A DNA stretch of 64,000 bases. Source: Cyanobacteria bacterium REEB459. Its GTDB lineage: Bacteria; Cyanobacteriota; Cyanobacteriia; Phormidesmidales; Phormidesmidaceae. Position numbers and translations under genes: made by a program. The stretch covers positions 22,196-86,195 of the forward strand of contig JAGWXD010000006.1 in assembly GCA_018970085.1 (NCBI GenBank), given 5' to 3'. Positions 18,764-27,219 of this stretch are shown here, in pieces (position 1 is the first letter of the stretch; each line of letters opens with the position of its first letter). The notes under the pieces were generated by a model that was not told the origin of the DNA, searched no databases, and was given only the letters and a program-made list of their open reading frames with translations.

Positions 18764-19275
18764 CACTCAAATAGACGGAAATAGGGATAACGAATCGGGA
18801 TGCCCGGTTCCTTCTCTAGACTGAAATTGATCACCTCCCATTGGGGATCCTGGTCGGCAGCCGGACTGAACTCCACCGGTAACCCGTATAGCTTGGCAAC
18901 TCCGCCTGATTCTGCTTCACCCCGCCAGGGGGAGCTGCGCTCCAGATAACTCTTTACCAGGTCCTGATAACGCTCAGCAATAACTACCCGAGTGGCGCGG
19001 TATCCCTGGGTATACAATCGATCTAGGGCTTCATGAATCTCAAATCGAATACCGTCAGGATGGGTATGTTGGCGATACCATTCTCCATCCCAGCAACGCC
19101 AATGCCGCCCTGACTGCACATGGACTAACTCCTTAGTCTCAGCATTAGCCTCAAAGGCGCCATGACGGCTACACAGGTAGGTGTCAGTGAGGGTCAGGGC
19201 TGGAATCGGTTGACGGCAGTGAGGGCACTGAATCTCTGGGCCATAGACCGGGTAGGGCAAGGGAAAATTAACCAT
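18763..19275 (-). CDS. Conserved cyanobacterial protein (resembles TIGR02652 family)
   Basis: 170 residues. An N-terminal zinc-ribbon-like pattern is visible (C17-P-H-C20 in EIQCPHCRQPIP, then Cys32). Further conserved-looking blocks are HWRCWDGEWYRQHTHPDG and GIPIRYPYFRLFE at the C-terminus. I associate this with the cyanobacterial family TIGR02652, of unknown function, from memory and with moderate certainty. It is the first gene of a two-gene unit with the VOC protein. Confidence 0.65.
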   Translation of the reverse strand: MVNFPLPYPVYGPEIQCPHCRQPIPALTLTDTYLCSRHGAFEANAETKELVHVQSGRHWRCWDGEWYRQHTHPDGIRFEIHEALDRLYTQGYRATRVVIAERYQDLVKSYLERSSPWRGEAESGGVAKLYGLPVEFSPAADQDPQWEVINFSLEKEPGIPIRYPYFRLFE

Positions 19276-19409
19276 GGGGCTGGACCAGACCCTTACTGGT
19301 AATGGGTAATCAGGCGGTAAATATACTGTAGCCGTATTATAGCCGTAGCCAGGTTTGATAGGGTGAAGCAGAACCGTCCCAGGAATTTAGTCGTAAGTAG
19401 ATAGGCTCT

Positions 19410-19937
19410 ATGGAATTATTACCTGTGAACCTGGTCTGGCCCAGCCCGGACCTCAGCGCCGCCGCCTTTGTTGCCGACAACGCTACGGTAATGGGTCATG
19501 TCAGCCTGGCAAAGGGCTGTAGTGTTTGGTACGGAGCCATTCTCCGGGGAGATATAGAAGCTATCCGGGTGGGTGCCTACAGCAATGTCCAGGACGGTGC
19601 CATTTTACATGGTGATCTGGGCTACCCTACAATCCTGGAAGACTACGTCACCGTTGGTCACCGGGCTGTGATTCACAGCGCCCAGGTTGAACGGGGTAGT
19701 CTGGTGGGGATTGGGGCTGTGATCCTCAACGGCGTGCGGGTGGGAAGCGGCAGCATGATTGCAGCGGGAGCGGTGGTCACCAAGGATGTACCGCCCGGGT
19801 CTCTGGTTATGGGTGTACCGGCCCAAAGGGTGCGCAGCCTGACCCCAGAACAGCAGCAAACGCTTCTGGAACACGCTCAGCAGTACTATCAACTGGCCCT
19901 GGCCCACCGTCAGTCTACCCTCAAACAGGAGGGTTAG
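19410..19937 (+). CDS. Gamma-carbonic-anhydrase-like (left-handed beta-helix) protein
   Basis: 175 residues made of hexapeptide repeats. Candidate zinc histidines are in ILHGD (about residue 67) and in TVGHRAVIHS (residues about 83-89), the three-histidine pattern of gamma carbonic anhydrases. Arg46-like and Asp positions are also present (ILRGDIEAIRVG). The family covers CamH/PaaY-type enzymes and the NDH-1-associated gamma CAs of plants. Activity is not proven by motifs. It is not the long carboxysomal CcmM, which carries RuBisCO-like repeats. Confidence 0.85.
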   Translation: MELLPVNLVWPSPDLSAAAFVADNATVMGHVSLAKGCSVWYGAILRGDIEAIRVGAYSNVQDGAILHGDLGYPTILEDYVTVGHRAVIHSAQVERGSLVGIGAVILNGVRVGSGSMIAAGAVVTKDVPPGSLVMGVPAQRVRSLTPEQQQTLLEHAQQYYQLALAHRQSTLKQEG

Positions 19938-20341
19938 AGATCGCTGGGGGTGGCGGCTTTGTAGGCGGCCCAGCCGCCATAGGCGGAAATATCGGGCCAA
20001 TGGTGGGCAATGATTAACTCTTCAGGATAGAGAAAGGCGATCGCCTGGCTACCATCGGCCAGATCCACCGGTGCCGGGTACAGATGGGGAGGCTCGCTGG
20101 CATTAAGATGATCGTACTGTTCGGTGGTGAGGGCATAGATCTCCCCAGGAATCGCTATGCCGTCAGTCTCCGTCCTATAAATGCCAGGGTGCCAGCCATT
20201 GTCAACGGAGTGTAAACGATAAAACGGCTGAGTTTGGGCTGCCCCCAGGAATTCTGCTGATTGCAAGTTGTGGTTATCAGGCTGTCCCCGCAGGGCTGAC
20301 CCACAAATAAACACTCGAATGGGTGTGGTTGAATTAACCAT
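19934..20341 (-). CDS. Gamma-glutamylcyclotransferase / allophanate hydrolase C-domain-like protein
   Basis: 135 residues from the ATG at 20341; a TTG 21 bases upstream is in frame. The BtrG/GGCT-like fold is suggested by RVFICGSALRGQPDN at the N-terminus, GWHPGIYR, a central IPGEIYALT and the late DISAYGGWAAYK. It overlaps the convergent beta-helix gene by 4 bases. The substrate is unknown; AtzF-like C-domains and GGCT enzymes share this fold. Confidence 0.7.
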   Translation of the reverse strand: MVNSTTPIRVFICGSALRGQPDNHNLQSAEFLGAAQTQPFYRLHSVDNGWHPGIYRTETDGIAIPGEIYALTTEQYDHLNASEPPHLYPAPVDLADGSQAIAFLYPEELIIAHHWPDISAYGGWAAYKAATPSDL

Positions 20342-20505
20342 AGCAACACTGGATTTGATCAATCATACTTTCCTAAGCTACCACCCATCCGGCCATAGGG
20401 CACAATAGGATAATCAGACCCCTAGGGAGTTTACCCTGGCCTGACTTGATGGTGCCTGAGAAGAACCCAGATGGCTAAGTTTGAGTTGAAGGGAGGTAAA
20501 ACCTG

Positions 20506-21207
20506 ATGACCCCTGGCAATCGCAACTGGGATTTTGGTCGTTTTATAGAGGTTCTGCGATTTTTTGATGTTGTTCCCATTATTAGTTGGTGGCAAACCAT
20601 GATTTCAGGGGCCCAGGGGGCCACCCCACCCCAGCCCCAGGATGGGGTATTGTTTGACTTTACCCAGCCGCCCAGGCAGGCCCTTGCCCTATGGGGCGCT
20701 CTAGATGACGTGGTGATGGGCGGTGTCAGCCAAAGCCAGGCAGTAGCCGGGGATCACTATCTCCGCTTTACTGGCTTGGTGTCTACGGACAAGGGCGGGG
20801 GGTTTGCTTCCATCCGGACGCGTAATTTTCAGCCATCTCTGAATCTAGCTGCGGCCCAGGGGCTTTGTCTGCGGGTGCGGGGAGACGGCCAACGCTACAA
20901 GTTTTTCTTGCGAGACCAACCGGGCTGGGACGCTATCGCCTACGGCTACAGCTTTGATACGGTGGCTGACACCTGGGTTACCATTACTATCCCCTTTGCT
21001 CAGCTAACGCCTCTATTTCGGGCCAAGAGCAAACCTCAGGCACCGCCCTTGACTGCGGCTACAATCTGCTCCTTACAACTGATGCTGAGCAAATTTGAGT
21101 ATGACCAAAAGCTTAATCCCCACTTTAGGCCCGGGCCCTTTGCCCTGGATGTGGAGAAGATTACCCTATTGGCCTGGGGTAGTAGCCAGGCGGTAACCGG
21201 GCTCTGA
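20506..21207 (+). CDS. CIA30 family protein
   Basis: 233 residues. A short N-terminal lead (IIEVLRFF-like) precedes a beta-sandwich domain with FDFTQ, WGALDDVVMGGVSQSQ, FTGLVSTDKGGGFASIRT, LRVRGDGQRYKFFLRD and ITIPFAQLTPLFRAK. These are the hallmarks of the complex I intermediate-associated protein 30 family. In mitochondria CIA30 (NDUFAF1) assists complex I assembly. In cyanobacteria the role is not settled, and a link to NDH-1 is inference. No signal peptide is evident. Confidence 0.85.
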   Translation: MTPGNRNWDFGRFIEVLRFFDVVPIISWWQTMISGAQGATPPQPQDGVLFDFTQPPRQALALWGALDDVVMGGVSQSQAVAGDHYLRFTGLVSTDKGGGFASIRTRNFQPSLNLAAAQGLCLRVRGDGQRYKFFLRDQPGWDAIAYGYSFDTVADTWVTITIPFAQLTPLFRAKSKPQAPPLTAATICSLQLMLSKFEYDQKLNPHFRPGPFALDVEKITLLAWGSSQAVTGL

Positions 21208-21211
21208 GGCC

Positions 21212-21652
21212 CTAGGAATTGACTATGGGGGGCGTAGGGGTAGATACCGGTTGGTCTGGCTGCTGATCGGCGGCTGGTGCTGCCCCTGGATCGCCCATGG
21301 CTAACTGCTGGCGGGCTTGTTCTAGCAGGTAAAGGGCTGCCGATCTCAGCCTATTCAGCAAGGCCTGGCCGGTGTTACCCATCGATTCAGCCGCATCTAT
21401 ATCGGCCCCCCCTGACCCGGTGGTGAGATTTTGGTACCAGCTGCGGGTTTGACTACCTAGCCGAATAGAATTTCGATAAAACCACTCGCCGCCTACAAGC
21501 ACCAGACAGATGACTAACCAGATTAAAAGACCAGCCTCCCTGAGAATCTCCCAGCTACGGCTCAGGGTCTTTTGATAAATGTCGGCTGTGTCTCTAGAAA
21601 ATATTAACTGCATCACCCGATGGGTTTGGTCTTTAATCTTATCCACTGTCAA
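21212..21652 (-). CDS. Hypothetical single-pass membrane protein
   Basis: 146 residues. A cytosolic-looking N-terminus (MTVDKIKDQTHRVMQLIF) precedes one transmembrane helix (about 41-56, GLLIWLVICLVLVGGEW). A soluble tail follows and ends in a Pro/Ala/Gln-rich region (PAADQQPDQPVSTPTPP). I do not recognise the family. It begins 7 bases after the stop of the glycosyltransferase 9-like gene on the same strand, so both are probably one operon. Confidence 0.6.
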   Translation of the reverse strand: MTVDKIKDQTHRVMQLIFSRDTADIYQKTLSRSWEILREAGLLIWLVICLVLVGGEWFYRNSIRLGSQTRSWYQNLTTGSGGADIDAAESMGNTGQALLNRLRSAALYLLEQARQQLAMGDPGAAPAADQQPDQPVSTPTPPIVNS

Positions 21653-21659
21653 TACCTGC

Positions 21660-22586
21660 CTATTCGTTCCAGACTTTTTTGATGATGGTTGCGGGCTGAA
21701 TCCCTGCTAGTTCGGTATTATCGGAGGCGATCATGACCAGTCGATCAGCCTGGCTCGGGGTAGGGCCGTCTAAATCGGTGGTTAAGCCCACTGCATAAAC
21801 CCCCAGGGCTGCTGCTAGAAATAGTGGATAGCGATTGACAGCAATAACTAAATTAGCACTGGCAATCAAGGCTGCCAGTTGTCCCAGGGTTTCTGGTACC
21901 AGTACGGTTAGGTTAGGCATGGCCTGCTTGAGGCGAGCGATCTCCTCTACTGATTCGGAGGTTTGCAGCAGTACCAAGGGTAGGTTGGGCTGTCGCTGCT
22001 GAAAGTCTTCCACAAGCATGATCCAGCTTTCCGTTGGATAGCTATCGCCCCCAGGCAAGCAGCCTGGATAAATGGCCACGTAACCGCTATCCAGACTAGC
22101 TTTCTGGCGGACTGCGGTGGCCCGTTTGAGGTCGGCCTGGGGGAGGTTAATGACTGGAGGCGATAACTGGGTAGTTAGGTTGAGGGGGGTCAGTAACGGG
22201 CCATAGCCTGATGAGCTGGACCCATCGATGGCATGGGTGAGCAATAAACCATTGCCTCCGCCCCCGTAACCAATCCGCATGGGAATGCCACTCAGCCACA
22301 GTAACAGTCCCAGAAACCAGGACTGGGTTAGGGTGATGACCACCTCGAATTCCCGATCGCGCAAAATGCCCAAAAGGTTAGCCCAGTCAGCTGGGCTATT
22401 GGCAGCCCCAAAGCTATAGGGAATCACCTCTTTGACAGCCTTCGATAGGGTATAGGCTGGCTGGGCGTTGGGGTCAGCAACAACGGTAATTTCGGCTGAT
22501 GCCAATCTATCTTTAATGTGACTGAGTAAGGGGAAAAACTCCAGTTGGCGTTCTATTCCCCCCGGAACAAGAGCCAGTACCCGCAT
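21660..22586 (-). CDS. Glycosyltransferase family 9-like (heptosyltransferase fold) protein
   Basis: 308 residues from the ATG at 22586. The open frame continues 38 codons upstream, but MRVLALVPGGIERQLEF is the family-like start. GT-B features are GGIERQLEFFPLLSHIK at the N-terminus, VVITLTQSWFLGLLLWLSGIPMRIGYGG in the middle (two parts of one helix-loop), AIYPGCLPGGDSYPTESW and NRYPLFLAAALGVYAVGL near the end. Similar proteins transfer heptose or other sugars onto lipopolysaccharide. The acceptor in this organism is unknown. Confidence 0.75.
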   Translation of the reverse strand: MRVLALVPGGIERQLEFFPLLSHIKDRLASAEITVVADPNAQPAYTLSKAVKEVIPYSFGAANSPADWANLLGILRDREFEVVITLTQSWFLGLLLWLSGIPMRIGYGGGGNGLLLTHAIDGSSSSGYGPLLTPLNLTTQLSPPVINLPQADLKRATAVRQKASLDSGYVAIYPGCLPGGDSYPTESWIMLVEDFQQRQPNLPLVLLQTSESVEEIARLKQAMPNLTVLVPETLGQLAALIASANLVIAVNRYPLFLAAALGVYAVGLTTDLDGPTPSQADRLVMIASDNTELAGIQPATIIKKVWNE

Positions 22587-22729
22587 AATTAACGTCCATG
22601 CTTGTTCGCAAGCTATTGTAATGGAACCTGACCAGAATTTAGGGTTATCTATCAGGCAAAATAAATTAAATCTTTCCATAGGGGAAGACTTAATACCCAC
22701 CTTACGTCCTCCATCCCCTTGAGCAAGTT

Positions 22730-23440
22730 ATGAAATGTGTACACCTTTTGATTCCGGCTGCAGGGCTGGGACGACGCATGGGTGCTAACCGCAATAAGGT
22801 GCTGCTGACCCTGCTGGATAAGCCGATTATTGCCTGGACCCTGGTGTCAGCGGCGGCGGCAGAGGCGATCGGGTGGATTGGATTAATTTGTCAACCTGGC
22901 GATCGCGTAGATCTAGAAACCTGGGTTACTACCCTGGGTCTGAGTAAACCCGTCGAGTTTATTACCGGCGGCGACACCCGCCAGCAGTCTGTTTATAACG
23001 GATTGCTGGGGCTACCCGGGGAGGCTACCCAGGTGCTGATCCACGATGGTGCCCGCTGTCTGGCTACCCCTGATTTATTTAACCGCTGTGCCACAGCCCT
23101 GACCGCCTACCAGGGCTGTATTGCCGCCGTACCTGTGAAGGACACCATTAAGGTGGTCGACGATGCCCGCCAAATTTGTTCTACACCGGAGCGATCGCAG
23201 CTATGGGTGGCCCAAACACCCCAGGGATTTGATGTGAGTTTGTTGAAACAATGCCATCAACACGCCTTGGCTGAAGGTTGGACGGTGACCGACGATGCCG
23301 CCCTGTTTGAACATTGTCACCTGCCTGTCTATGTGGTGCCAGGGGAGGACACTAACCTGAAGGTGACCACCCCCGGTGACCTGGCGATCGCCGAATCTAT
23401 TCTCAGGCAGCGCTGGTCAGCCCTAGGGGCCGATCTGTAG
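22730..23440 (+). CDS. ispD: 2-C-methyl-D-erythritol 4-phosphate cytidylyltransferase
   Basis: This MEP-pathway enzyme of 236 residues transfers CMP from CTP to methylerythritol 4-phosphate, supplying isoprenoids for carotenoids, phytol and quinones. Motifs are LIPAAGLGRRMGANRNKVLL (CTP-binding loop), GDTRQQSVYNGL, VLIHDGARCL, AAVPVKDTIKVVD, WVAQTPQGF, TDDAALFE and the C-terminal GEDTNLKVTTPGDLAIAE. Length is normal. It is divergent from the glycosyltransferase gene and stands alone. Confidence 0.97.
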   Translation: MKCVHLLIPAAGLGRRMGANRNKVLLTLLDKPIIAWTLVSAAAAEAIGWIGLICQPGDRVDLETWVTTLGLSKPVEFITGGDTRQQSVYNGLLGLPGEATQVLIHDGARCLATPDLFNRCATALTAYQGCIAAVPVKDTIKVVDDARQICSTPERSQLWVAQTPQGFDVSLLKQCHQHALAEGWTVTDDAALFEHCHLPVYVVPGEDTNLKVTTPGDLAIAESILRQRWSALGADL

Positions 23441-23640
23441 CAATCTCAAGGATAGGTCTGGGGCAGGCCGCCTCCATGGTTGGTTTGGCCGCTCCAGAAC
23501 CAGTCCTAAGCCCAAGGGGCACCACAACCTTGCCAGGACTTAATACACCACTATAGCCAGACCGCCATGGCTGAAACTTCCAGGTCCTAGGAGCAGACCT
23601 GCGGTATCACGTTAATTCGGCCAGGGGAGCAGGACCGGTG

Positions 23641-23760
23641 CTAAAGGTCTCCCCCCCGTAAAAATAGCAAAAATACAATCACCGGGCCCGCAATAACAAT
23701 CATAGCCAGCATCATTAGCTGGGCGATAAGCTCAAAATTAATGTTACTCAAAAAGCTCAT
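23641..23760 (-). CDS. psb30: Photosystem II reaction centre protein Psb30 (Ycf12)
   Basis: A 39-residue single-pass protein, read directly from the minus strand. After a short N-terminus (MSFLSNINFELIAQL) there is one transmembrane helix containing MIVIAGPVIVFLLF and a basic/acidic tail ending LRGGDL. The IVIAGP signature, the length and the ending match Psb30/Ycf12, a small subunit at the edge of the PSII core. A GGAGG-like sequence lies just upstream of the ATG. It is transcribed alone, convergent with ispD. Confidence 0.88.
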   Translation of the reverse strand: MSFLSNINFELIAQLMMLAMIVIAGPVIVFLLFLRGGDL

Positions 23761-23883
23761 AAAGCCTCCCAACACAGACCAAAATAGATGACATCTTCCT
23801 CAATGTGTTATTTTACCGGTTCACAGGCAGTATATTTTAGATAACTTAATAAAATGCTAAGGCAAGGTTTTACCGGTCTGTCT

Positions 23884-24234
23884 ATGGCTACCTGGCAGTG
23901 TGTTAAGAGTTGCGGAGCCTGTTGTTTTCTGGCTCCAGAGGAGCGCCCTGAGTTGGAGAATTATTTAACTCCAGCCCAGATTGATCAGTACATGGGCTTG
24001 GTAGGACCGGCAGGCTGGTGTGTTCATTACGATGCTGACCAGCGGTTGTGCACCATTTACGATCATCGTCCCGATTTTTGTCGGGTCACCCCCCAGACCT
24101 TTAGGGCGATGTTTAACATCGCTGCGGCAGACCTCAATGACTTTGCGATCGACTGCTGTCGGGAGCACATTGGTGATATCTACGGTGAAGCTAGTCTAGA
24201 GATGGGTCGGTTTAACCAGGCTGTCGACCGGTAG
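23884..24234 (+). CDS. YkgJ family cysteine cluster protein
   Basis: 116 residues from the ATG at 23884 (an in-frame ATG at 23854 would add 10). The cysteine pattern is WQCVKSCGACC at the N-terminus, then GWCVHY, RLCTIYDHRPDFCRV and IDCCREH. This resembles YkgJ/CxxCxxCC proteins, which probably bind zinc or an iron-sulfur cluster. Function is unknown. The gene is followed by two UPF0016 half-transporter genes on the same strand, which suggests an operon and a possible metal-related role. Confidence 0.8.
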   Translation: MATWQCVKSCGACCFLAPEERPELENYLTPAQIDQYMGLVGPAGWCVHYDADQRLCTIYDHRPDFCRVTPQTFRAMFNIAAADLNDFAIDCCREHIGDIYGEASLEMGRFNQAVDR

Positions 24235-24265
24235 TCTGGCCCCAGCTTAAGAGGGTATATGTATT

Positions 24266-24607
24266 GTGTCTAGTTCCGAATCTCCCCCTGAGGTCGCCAC
24301 GCCAGTTGCTGAAGCTGTGACGGCTGCCAGCTTTTGGCGAGTTTTTATATCTACCTTTGCAACTATTTTTCTGGCGGAGTTAGGAGATAAAACCCAGGTG
24401 ACAACCCTTTTAATTAGTGCCCAGGCCGAGTCTCCCTGGGTCGTATTTGTAGGAGCTGCCGCCGCCCTGGTTGCTACCAGTTTGATCGGAGTTTGGTTAG
24501 GGCAGTGGCTAGCCCGCCGGGTTTCGCCCCAAACTTTAAACACCATGGCCGGCACTCTGCTACTGGCTATTACCCTCTGGTTGCTCTGGGATATCGCCCA
24601 CCTCTAA
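24266..24607 (+). CDS. UPF0016/GDT1 family half-transporter, first subunit
   Basis: 113 residues from a GTG start. After a polar N-terminal extension there are three hydrophobic segments and a single copy of the family motif, FLAELGDKTQ (E-x-G-D-K-T). Full-length members such as cyanobacterial Mnx or plant PAM71 carry two such halves in one chain and export Mn2+ (or Ca2+). Here each half is a separate gene; the partner begins 19 bases downstream. The two probably form a heterodimer in the thylakoid or plasma membrane. Confidence 0.85.
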   Translation: MSSSESPPEVATPVAEAVTAASFWRVFISTFATIFLAELGDKTQVTTLLISAQAESPWVVFVGAAAALVATSLIGVWLGQWLARRVSPQTLNTMAGTLLLAITLWLLWDIAHL

Positions 24608-24626
24608 CCCTCTACGGCTGCTTTCT

Positions 24627-24902
24627 ATGGATTGGAACCTGCTTTTTTTGAGTTTCTCCGCGGTTTTTATTTCTGAATTGGGAGATAAAAGTCAACTGGC
24701 CGCCATTGCCCTGGGAGGACAGTCTAAAGTACCCCAGGCGGTCTTTCTGGGCACCGCGGCAGCCTTGATTTTGACCAGTCTGCTGGGCGTATTGCTGGGG
24801 GAAGGAACGGCTCAACTGTTGCCGGAACGCCTGGTTAAGGGAATTGCCGCAGTGGGCTTTGCTCTATTGGCGATCAAGTTGCTATGGCCTGCTGGTGACT
24901 AG
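24627..24902 (+). CDS. UPF0016/GDT1 family half-transporter, second subunit
   Basis: 91 residues with three hydrophobic segments and one motif copy, FISELGDKSQ (E-x-G-D-K-S), the form usual in the second half of two-motif members. It starts 19 bases after the first half-gene. The pair together equals a full-length GDT1/Mnx protein. Manganese export is the likely role by family, not demonstrated here. Confidence 0.85.
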   Translation: MDWNLLFLSFSAVFISELGDKSQLAAIALGGQSKVPQAVFLGTAAALILTSLLGVLLGEGTAQLLPERLVKGIAAVGFALLAIKLLWPAGD

Positions 24903-25009
24903 ACCGGCTCTGGCTACTGTGCGGTGGCGGGGCGATGGCCTGGCTCTGGGGCCAAGACTGAAAATCTTGCAGTAGAGTGAAGGCGGAAATATAGACGGAT
25001 AGCGCGGGG

Positions 25010-26395
25010 ATGGTTTCTGGCTACGTGTTGATACTTGCGGTTTTGTTACTGGGGGGCGGCATTGCTACCCTGGGAGATCGCATTGGTATGCGGGTGGGCA
25101 AGGCCCGCTTGAGCCTGTTTAACCTGCGTCCCCGGCAAACCGCCACCCTGGTCAGTATCGCTACCGGTAGTATTATTTCAGCCTCTACCCTGGGGATTTT
25201 ATTTGGCATTAGCAGCCAGTTACGGACGGGCGTATTTGAACTGGGCAAAATTCAGAACGATCTGACCAGTGCCCAGACCCAGTTAAGTAAGGCCCTGGCT
25301 GCCCAGGAAAGGGTTAAGGCTGATCTGGCGGCGGCGGCCACCGAACGCCAGCGAGCCCTGTCTCGATTGGGAAAAATTAACCAGTCGCTCAATCGGGCCA
25401 GGGATCAACAGGCCCGCACCCAGATGCAACTGCGTCAGACTCGCCAGCAACTGGTGGGGGTCTCCCAAGAGGCCATTAGCCTGCGCCATGCCACCGACTT
25501 TTTGCGTACTCAGCGCGATCGCCTCAAGCAGCAGCAAGCCGCCATTAGCGCTAAGATTGCCCGCCGCGATCAATCCATTAAGGCGCTTGACCAGGTGATT
25601 GCCGATCGCGACCGGGAGATTCTCGATCGCGAGCGCCGTCTTCGCGAGTTGGAGTCTCAGCAAGCCTTATTAGAGGAGCGGGTGGCGGAGCTGCAAAGTC
25701 AATACGAAGGCTTATTTCGCGGTAATATCGCCCTGGGGCGCAATCAAGTCCTGTTGTCGGGCCTGGTACAGGTAGACAATCGCCAACAGGCTAGAGATAT
25801 TATCGATCGCTTTTTATATGAGGCTAATCGGCGAGCTATTCAGGCCATTGCCCCTGGTCGGTCCTCTGATCAACAGGTGATTTTGATTTCTCGCCAGGAG
25901 GTGCAGCGCTTAGTCGATCGCCTAGCTAATGGACAAGAATACATAGTTCGTCTGTTGTCTGCTGCCAACTACGTAACTGGCGAGGCCTGCGTGATTAAAG
26001 GGGGAGACCCCTGCATTCAAGTGTTTGTCGATGCCACTGCCAATCAACAGGTTTACAGTCAAGGCCAGCGGTTGGCTACGGTTAACCTGGACAGGCTTCC
26101 ACTGAGCGATCGCAGTCTGGTAGAAAGCCTCAACTTGCTCCTCGCTTCGGCCCAATTTAGAGCCCGTCAGGACGGTATCGTTGACGATAAACTCGAAATC
26201 GGTGACAACCGTACTGATACCCTGTTGAAGTTTCTAAGCGCTGTCAAACAAGCTAACCGCACCCTGGAACTACAGGTGGTGACCGCTACCAATATCTACA
26301 CTGCTGGACCATTGCAGATCAACATTCTGGCCCTGGACCAGGGCACTGTTCTATTAAATACCAACGACTTTGGCCAGGGGCCGGGGGGCCGCTAA
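25010..26395 (+). CDS. DUF3084 domain-containing coiled-coil protein
   Basis: 461 residues. An N-terminal transmembrane helix (4-22) is followed by GDRIGMRVGKARLSLFNLRPRQTA (split here as GDRIGMRVGKARL and SLFNLRPRQTA), a conserved start of the family. A second hydrophobic segment (about 45-64) and a long coiled coil (about 85-240, rich in Q, R, A and E) come next. A C-terminal globular domain contains FVDATANQQVYSQG. DUF3084 is largely cyanobacterial, and its role is unknown; membrane-tethered scaffolding is a guess from the architecture. Confidence 0.85.
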   Translation: MVSGYVLILAVLLLGGGIATLGDRIGMRVGKARLSLFNLRPRQTATLVSIATGSIISASTLGILFGISSQLRTGVFELGKIQNDLTSAQTQLSKALAAQERVKADLAAAATERQRALSRLGKINQSLNRARDQQARTQMQLRQTRQQLVGVSQEAISLRHATDFLRTQRDRLKQQQAAISAKIARRDQSIKALDQVIADRDREILDRERRLRELESQQALLEERVAELQSQYEGLFRGNIALGRNQVLLSGLVQVDNRQQARDIIDRFLYEANRRAIQAIAPGRSSDQQVILISRQEVQRLVDRLANGQEYIVRLLSAANYVTGEACVIKGGDPCIQVFVDATANQQVYSQGQRLATVNLDRLPLSDRSLVESLNLLLASAQFRARQDGIVDDKLEIGDNRTDTLLKFLSAVKQANRTLELQVVTATNIYTAGPLQINILALDQGTVLLNTNDFGQGPGGR

Positions 26396-26710
26396 GTCAC
26401 CCCGCTGTCCCCCGGATCTATGGTGTTGACAGAGAGCGAATCCAGCCAGTCGAGATCGCCAGTCAGTTAGGACCTCCCCTCCCTCCAATCGGCTGGGGCT
26501 GTAGCGATTTAGACCATAATCTGACACCTAGCGTAATAATTTTGCCAAGAGAAAATCATTGCCTATAACAAATATTTAATAATCACTAAAAAAAATGTCA
26601 GCTGATTACTATCTGACCCCGAAATAGGACGGCGGGGATCACCTGCACCTAAAATTAGAGGTATAAATTCAGCACGAATTAAGACCGCCCATCGCTATCG
26701 GAGTAATCCC
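26396..26710. other. Intergenic region upstream of the padR gene
   Basis: About 315 bases. The second half (26520-26680) is AT-rich and probably holds the promoter of the PadR gene. There is no terminator with a clear T-run after the DUF3084 gene, no tRNA and no ORF of note. Confidence 0.5.
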
Positions 26711-27100
26711 ATGAAGTTTGAGGATATCCACCAGTTTTTCGAGGATCCACCCCCGATTTACCTGAACAAAGAGTTAGCGGTATGCTACGTTCTCAACGTT
26801 TTACTGCAACAGGACTCCTATGGCACTGAACTAATTCATTGCCTGAGCCAGCAGTATCCCCACTATCGTCTTTCCGATACCGTGCTCTACAGCGCCTTAA
26901 AGTTTCTCGAAGACGAAGGCGCCGTAGACGGCTACTGGAAAAAGGTAGAAGGAAGAGGGCGGCCCCGGCGCATGTATCGTCTCAATCCTGATTGGCGTCT
27001 GCAGGCCGAGGAACTCTCAGAACTGTGGAAATCCTACATGGGCCACTCCAGACTGGTGGGCTACACCCAAGCTGAGGCAGTCTCCGTTTCCCATTATTAG
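26711..27100 (+). CDS. PadR family transcriptional regulator
   Basis: 129 residues. The winged-helix domain is seen in LAVCYVLNVLLQQDSYGTEL, YRLSDTVLYSALKFLEDEGAV and the wing KKVEGRGRPRRMYRLNP. The tail is short, so dimerisation would rely on one C-terminal helix. It has a long upstream region and may be autoregulated. The cyanobacterial clock-related Pex protein is also a PadR relative, but I cannot assign this gene to it. The target is unknown. Confidence 0.85.
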   Translation: MKFEDIHQFFEDPPPIYLNKELAVCYVLNVLLQQDSYGTELIHCLSQQYPHYRLSDTVLYSALKFLEDEGAVDGYWKKVEGRGRPRRMYRLNPDWRLQAEELSELWKSYMGHSRLVGYTQAEAVSVSHY

Positions 27101-27219
27101 CAAACAGGACTAGCAAATAGGACTAGCAAACGAGTTGTAACTCCCTTGCTAACCGCCGGGTATGATGTCGCCAGCGCCTCAACCGTAATTCGTTTCTTAT
27201 CAGGGAAGTCCACTCACCC

